A stretch of 7,372 nucleotides of DNA from positions 1 to 7,372 of the forward strand of contig PTJW01000048.1 in NCBI GenBank assembly GCA_002937495.1, in the 5' to 3' direction. A program made the translations under genes and the position numbers. The notes under the pieces are model-generated. The model searched no databases. It saw only the letters and a list, made by a program, of their open reading frames with translations, and had not been told where the DNA came from. Origin of the DNA: Pseudomonadota bacterium. Its GTDB lineage: Bacteria > Pseudomonadota > Alphaproteobacteria > UBA1280 > UBA12223. The stretch's first letter is position 1; each line of letters opens with the position of its first letter. This document shows positions 5,874 to 7,372 of this stretch, piece after piece.

Positions 5874-5909
5874 ATTACTTATTATTTAACTTATGATATA
5901 ATAAGTAAT
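5874..5909. repeat. Perfect 12-bp inverted repeat in the dps-murB intergenic region
   Basis: ATTACTTATTAT (5874-5885) is the exact reverse complement of ATAATAAGTAAT (5898-5909), with a 12-base spacer. The right arm overlaps the -10 of the putative murB promoter and is followed by a T-rich run (5911-5920). It could be an operator for a dimeric regulator or, if transcribed from upstream, a weak AT-rich hairpin terminator or attenuator. The match was checked base by base; the function is inferred. Confidence 0.6.
5894..5902 (+). promoter_or_regulatory. Extended -10 promoter element upstream of murB
   Basis: TGATATAAT is a perfect TGnTATAAT extended -10. There is no good -35 hexamer at the right distance, which is tolerated by extended -10 promoters. 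Transcription would begin near 5909, giving a leader of about 85 bases before the murB ATG. The -10 hexamer falls largely within the right arm of the 12-bp inverted repeat. Confidence 0.5.
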
Positions 5910-5993
5910 ATTTTTTTATTTTAGCTTGATTTTTATATCTTGATATGAAAATATGAGCTTCTGAACAAAATAACAAAGGCTATAAAATTTTTT

Positions 5994-7016
5994 ATGATTA
6001 AAGAAAACTATAATTTACAAGAACTTTCGACATTTAACATCGGCGGACCTGCACAATACTATGCAGAGGTAGAAACACAACAGCAATTAATTGAAGCTGT
6101 AAAGTATGCAAAACAAAATAGTCTAAATATTACGGTTTTAGGTTCTGCAAGTAATGTAATTATTAGCGATGAAGGTATTAAAGGCTTAGTAATTCGTTTA
6201 GCAAATACAAATATTGAACAAACAGAAAACACTTTAACAGCTGGTGCTGGCCTTATTTGGGATGACTTTGTTAAATACAGTGTTAAGCTAGGCTTATATG
6301 GTATCGAAAATTTATCATTAATCCCTGGAACAGTTGGTGCTAGTGCTGTACAAAATATTGGAGCATACGGCCAAGAAGTTGCTGAAACTATTAAAACTGT
6401 TTATGCTTTAGATAAAAAAACAATGCAATTTGTTGAACTATCAAACAAAGAATGTGAGTTTGCTTACAGAAAAAGTATTTTTAACTCAACAGAAAAAGGC
6501 AGATATATTATTTATAAAATTAGCTATCAGTTAAATGACAATGGAGAATTTTCATTAGGCTATCAAGATATGGCTTATTTTAGAGATGATGTAAACTTAA
6601 GCCTAGATAAAATTAGATCTGAAATTATTAAAATTAGAACAAATAAACTTCCTGATTATAATGTTTTACCAAATGTTGGATCTTTCTTTAAAAATTTAGT
6701 ATTAGAAAAATCAGAATTTACTAACTTAGTTGAAAAAGCAAAAGATATTGATGCAAAAAAAGCAGAAAAGCTAAAAAGCTTTGAAACATCAAGAGATACA
6801 GTAAAAGTACCAACAGCATTACTAATTGATTTATGCGGATTAAAAGGCTATAAAGCTGAAAATATTGGTATTTATGAAAAGCATGCTCTAATTGTTATAA
6901 ATCATTCTAAAAAAGGCACATGCCAAGATGTATTAGATTTTACTAAGTTTGTACAAAACTCTATTTATGATAAACTTGGTGTTATGATTTATCCAGAACC
7001 AACAGTAATTAACTAA
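5994..7016 (+). CDS. murB: UDP-N-acetylenolpyruvoylglucosamine reductase, type I
   Basis: A 340-residue MurB that reduces the enolpyruvyl group of UDP-GlcNAc-enolpyruvate with NADPH and FAD, giving UDP-MurNAc, the second committed step of peptidoglycan precursor synthesis in the cytoplasm. The FAD-binding half shows STFNIGGPA (12-20), LGSASNVIISD (49-59) and IPGTVGASAVQNIGAYGQE (110-128). The catalytic features are Y158-R159 in the EFAYRKSIF stretch, S230 in NVGSFFKN as general acid, and E335 in the closing YPEP segment. The YRxSIF-type loop and overall length (E. coli MurB is 342) mark it as type I; most alphaproteobacterial MurB proteins are shorter type II forms, about 300 residues. The ribosome site is poor (AAAGGC, 13 bases before the ATG). 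It stands alone, with its own promoter region and terminator, not in a mur/fts cluster. Confidence 0.96.
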   Translation: MIKENYNLQELSTFNIGGPAQYYAEVETQQQLIEAVKYAKQNSLNITVLGSASNVIISDEGIKGLVIRLANTNIEQTENTLTAGAGLIWDDFVKYSVKLGLYGIENLSLIPGTVGASAVQNIGAYGQEVAETIKTVYALDKKTMQFVELSNKECEFAYRKSIFNSTEKGRYIIYKISYQLNDNGEFSLGYQDMAYFRDDVNLSLDKIRSEIIKIRTNKLPDYNVLPNVGSFFKNLVLEKSEFTNLVEKAKDIDAKKAEKLKSFETSRDTVKVPTALLIDLCGLKGYKAENIGIYEKHALIVINHSKKGTCQDVLDFTKFVQNSIYDKLGVMIYPEPTVIN

Positions 7017-7019
7017 AAT

Positions 7020-7041
7020 AAAAGGCTTACTTAAGCCTTTT
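7020..7041 (+). terminator. Intrinsic terminator after murB
   Basis: The hairpin AAAAGGCTT (7020-7028) pairs with AAGCCTTTT (7033-7041) around a 4-base loop, and a T-rich run follows. It begins three bases after the murB stop codon, the usual position for a Rho-independent terminator. Confidence 0.88.
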
Positions 7042-7045
7042 TTGT

Positions 7046-7278
7046 TTGTATTTAATAAAACATTTCATATACTATATATATAGTTGATTTTTATAAGTAA
7101 ATCATATAAAACACATAGATTTATGTAATTTTAATTAAGTTTTCTTATTTAGATAAGGATTACTTTTTACCATACTCACGCTTAAGCTTAAAAAGTTGTT
7201 TAAAGGTTATAAAATCTAAAGACTATTTTAAAGCTTTAGAATTGTATACTAGAAGCATCATAATTCATTATAATAAAT
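7046..7278. other. Intergenic region with possible decayed coding sequence
   Basis: No gene with a normal start is found here. The plus strand has an open frame from 7119 to the TAA at 7278-7280 encoding protein-like sequence (including DYFKALELYTRS), but it has no ATG, GTG or TTG in a usable position. The minus strand also has a short frame ending at 7160-7162 (ending LKREYGKK) that is interrupted upstream by a TAG at 7223-7225. One of these may be the remnant of a lost gene, or both may be chance. The first 70 bases are very AT-rich, with a TATATATA run. No tRNA-like element is seen. Confidence 0.4.
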
Positions 7279-7308
7279 AAAAGCTCCTAATTATTTTAAG
7301 GAGCTTTT
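7279..7308. terminator. Bidirectional intrinsic terminator near the right edge
   Basis: A perfect 10-bp stem (7279-7288 with 7299-7308, AAAAGCTCCT/AGGAGCTTTT) has a 10-base loop. On the minus strand it lies eight bases after the stop codon of the partial gene at the right edge and is followed by T-rich sequence. On the plus strand a TTTTTAGTTTTTT run follows, so it can work in both directions. Confidence 0.82.
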
Positions 7309-7315
7309 TAGTTTT

Positions 7316-7372
7316 TTAATATTCAAATACTGTTTTGCAGTTTAAGTTATTCCATGTAAAGTCATTTAAGTC
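7316..7372 (-). CDS. C-terminal end of an unidentified protein (partial)
   Basis: The last 18 codons and TAA stop (7316-7318) of a minus-strand gene that enters from the right edge. The visible end reads DLNDFTWNNLNCKTVFEY, polar and Asn-rich with one cysteine. The frame is open to the window edge and is followed eight bases later by a good hairpin terminator, which is the main reason for calling it real. The fragment is too short to assign a family. Confidence 0.55.
   Translation of the reverse strand, partial: DLNDFTWNNLNCKTVFEY

Noticed and set aside
7071..7085. TATATATA run after murB as a possible origin-like or unwinding element
   Set aside because: No DnaA-box cluster or iteron accompanies it; simple AT repeats are unremarkable here.
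1..7372. CRISPR array, insertion sequence, tRNA, rRNA or phage attachment site
   Set aside because: I found no repeated spacer-type units, transposase motifs, tRNA T-arm sequence or long direct repeats on either strand.

Overview
This is an AT-rich window (roughly 30% G+C by eye) from a Gram-negative bacterium, almost certainly Pseudomonadota. The HflK, HflC and Dps sequences, and the order mrp-hflK-hflC, look most like Alphaproteobacteria. The RseC-family protein and the long type I MurB are more familiar from Gammaproteobacteria. The low G+C and compact layout suggest a host-associated or streamlined lineage. I cannot name the organism from the sequence alone, and the alphaproteobacterial impression rests on remembered family features.

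Layout, left to right. (1) Positions 1-153, minus strand: the 5' end of an unrecognised exported protein with a signal peptide, with a putative promoter upstream. (2) Positions 391-3709, minus strand: a four-gene block, transcribed mrp -> hflK -> hflC -> rseC-like gene, closed by a strong hairpin terminator that overlaps the last stop codon. (3) Positions 3855-5205, plus strand: a pilin/pseudopilin-like protein followed closely by an orphan periplasmic solute-binding protein, ending at a bidirectional terminator shared with dps. (4) Positions 5291-5719, minus strand: dps, with a good sigma70-type promoter. (5) Positions 5994-7016, plus strand: murB, preceded by a perfect 12-bp inverted repeat that overlaps an extended -10 element, and followed by its own terminator. 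(6) Positions 7046-7278: noncoding or decayed sequence. (7) Positions 7316-7372, minus strand: the last codons of a further gene, with another terminator just downstream.

How the genes fit together. The left half is an envelope quality-control block: HflK and HflC form the SPFH assembly around the FtsH protease, Mrp is an iron-sulfur carrier ATPase, and the RseC-like membrane protein has a cysteine cluster suited to redox or metal chemistry. Dps protects DNA and stores iron, so several genes here touch iron, redox or envelope stress. MurB is a cytoplasmic peptidoglycan-precursor enzyme. No CRISPR array, insertion sequence, phage gene, rRNA or tRNA was seen, and I found no clear case for a wholly new system. 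The points most worth a second look are the unusual pilin-like protein, the RseC-like gene where alphaproteobacteria usually have a DegP-type protease, and the large dyad at the murB promoter.
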